The translations under genes and the position numbers were made by a program. A stretch of 39,877 bases of DNA. It comes from Candidatus Gastranaerophilales bacterium. Lineage in GTDB: Bacteria; Cyanobacteriota; Vampirovibrionia; Gastranaerophilales; UBA9971. The DNA lies in NCBI GenBank assembly GCA_028278305.1, contig JANQEP010000033.1:1-39877 (forward strand), in the 5' to 3' direction. The notes under the pieces were generated by a model. It saw only the letters and a program-made list of their open reading frames with translations. It was not told the origin of the DNA and ran no database searches. Below, piece after piece: positions 39,223 through 39,877 of this stretch. How positions within the stretch are numbered: the stretch's first letter is position 1; every line of letters starts with the position of its first letter.

Positions 39223-39877
39223 GGTAAAGCTACTAAGAGCAAATGGTGGATGCCTTGGCATCAGGAGCCGAAGAAGGACGTACCAATCTGCGATAAGCCG
39301 CGGGGAGCCGATAAGACGCCTTGATCCGCGGATTTCCGAATTGAGAAATCTTCCAGTGGTAATGCACTGGAATCCATACCTGAATCCATAGGGTATGGAG
39401 GGAAAGCCTGTGAACTGAAACATCTTAGTAACAGGACGAAAAGAAAACAAATCAGTGATTTCCCTAGTAGCGGCGAGCGAACGGGAAACAGCCCAAACCA
39501 TCTGCATGTGACAGGTTACAGCCGTTATGCAGGTGGGGTAGCGGGACTTCCACCCGGAACTGTAATTCCGGGACAGAGTTACAAAATTGTTAATTAGATG
39601 AACACAGCTGGAAAGCTGGACCATAGACGGTGATAGTCCGGTAATTGAAAATTAACAATCTCTGGGAAGTATCCCAAGTAAGTCGGGACACGTGAAACCC
39701 TGACTGAATCTGCCGGGACCATCCGGTAAGGCTAAATACTCCCTGGTGACCGATAGTGAACGAGTACAGTGATGGAAAGGCGAAAAGAACAGTGGGAAGC
39801 TGAGTGAAATAGAACCTGAAACCGTTTGCTTACAAACAGCAGGAGCACTATTAATAGTGTGACTGCGTGCCTGTTGA
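39223..39877 (+). rRNA. 23S ribosomal RNA, 5' part (cut by window edge)
   Basis: Starts GGTAAAGCTACTAAGAGCAA and continues GGTGGATGCCTTGGCATC, GAAGAAGGACGTACCAATCT, TGAATCCATAGGGTATGG, CTGAAACATCTTAGTAAC and AGTAGCGGCGAGCGAACGGG, all landmarks of domain I of bacterial 23S rRNA. Only about 655 of roughly 2900 bases are inside the window. The 5' end is set by alignment to the E. coli start by eye. Confidence 0.97.

Noticed and set aside
39220-39624. 134-codon frame antisense to the 23S rRNA
   Set aside because: The strand belongs to a conserved rRNA; the frame is a by-product of GC-rich rRNA sequence.

Overview
The window looks like a piece of chromosome from a low-GC, double-membraned bacterium. 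A large AsmA-type protein argues for an outer membrane. Menaquinone is made by the futalosine route (MqnC). The leader before the 23S rRNA carries a block, GTACCTTGACAACTGCATA, that closely resembles the boxA-containing spacer motif of cyanobacteria. With CsaB, YvcK, YitT and an absence of photosynthesis genes, my best guess is a non-photosynthetic cyanobacterial relative (Melainabacteria/Vampirovibrionia). This is inference, not proof.

Layout. 1-3172: the start of an AMP-forming acyl ligase, a FeoA-like protein behind a promoter with a Fur-type box, tRNA-Arg(ACG) with a broken 5' copy beside it, then a small cluster of regulators (three MerR/HspR-like proteins and a ribbon-helix-helix protein) with strong palindromic operators. 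3190-14545: mostly minus-strand housekeeping genes (AsmA-like, a degenerate cyclase-like membrane protein, panC, panB, yvcK, plsY, a zinc-ribbon protein, a bioF/kbl-type enzyme) and a Cys/Met repeat protein. 15043-18752: plus-strand riboflavin genes ribE, ribBA, ribH, then ychF. 18946-20948: ribF and a pyruvyl-transferase gene, translationally coupled. 21187-24659: a hypothetical gene, prmA, a PPC-domain gene and gatB. 24892-25233: a secreted protein with charged heptad repeats. 25575-30256: a sulfate-assimilation operon (sulfite reductase, AprA, AprB, short HemA). 30503-38578: YitT, a fused methyltransferase, a CopG-like protein, a CaCA exchanger, NrnA, MqnC and CtpA. 39223-end: the start of a 23S rRNA with no 16S in front of it.

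How the genes work together. Sulfite reductase, AprAB and HemA fit one pathway: APS to sulfite to sulfide, with HemA feeding siroheme for the reductase. Ahead of the operon is a previously unannotated 26-codon reading frame rich in Cys and Met codons. It is followed by a 12-bp terminator hairpin and a sequence able to form the competing antiterminator, the layout of a ribosome-mediated attenuator sensing cysteine or methionine. RibE, RibBA, RibH and RibF cover most of the route to FMN/FAD; ribD is not here. PanB and PanC make pantothenate.

The intergenic DNA is full of dispersed repeats. The most striking family (copies at 1780-1947, 14682-14851 and 18784-18933) has a shared core of two hairpins enclosed by long inverted arms. 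The arms differ completely in sequence between copies but are perfectly self-complementary in each. Many solo ends of the same family, and a second GC-richer repeat family, are scattered between genes, including just upstream of the 23S gene.
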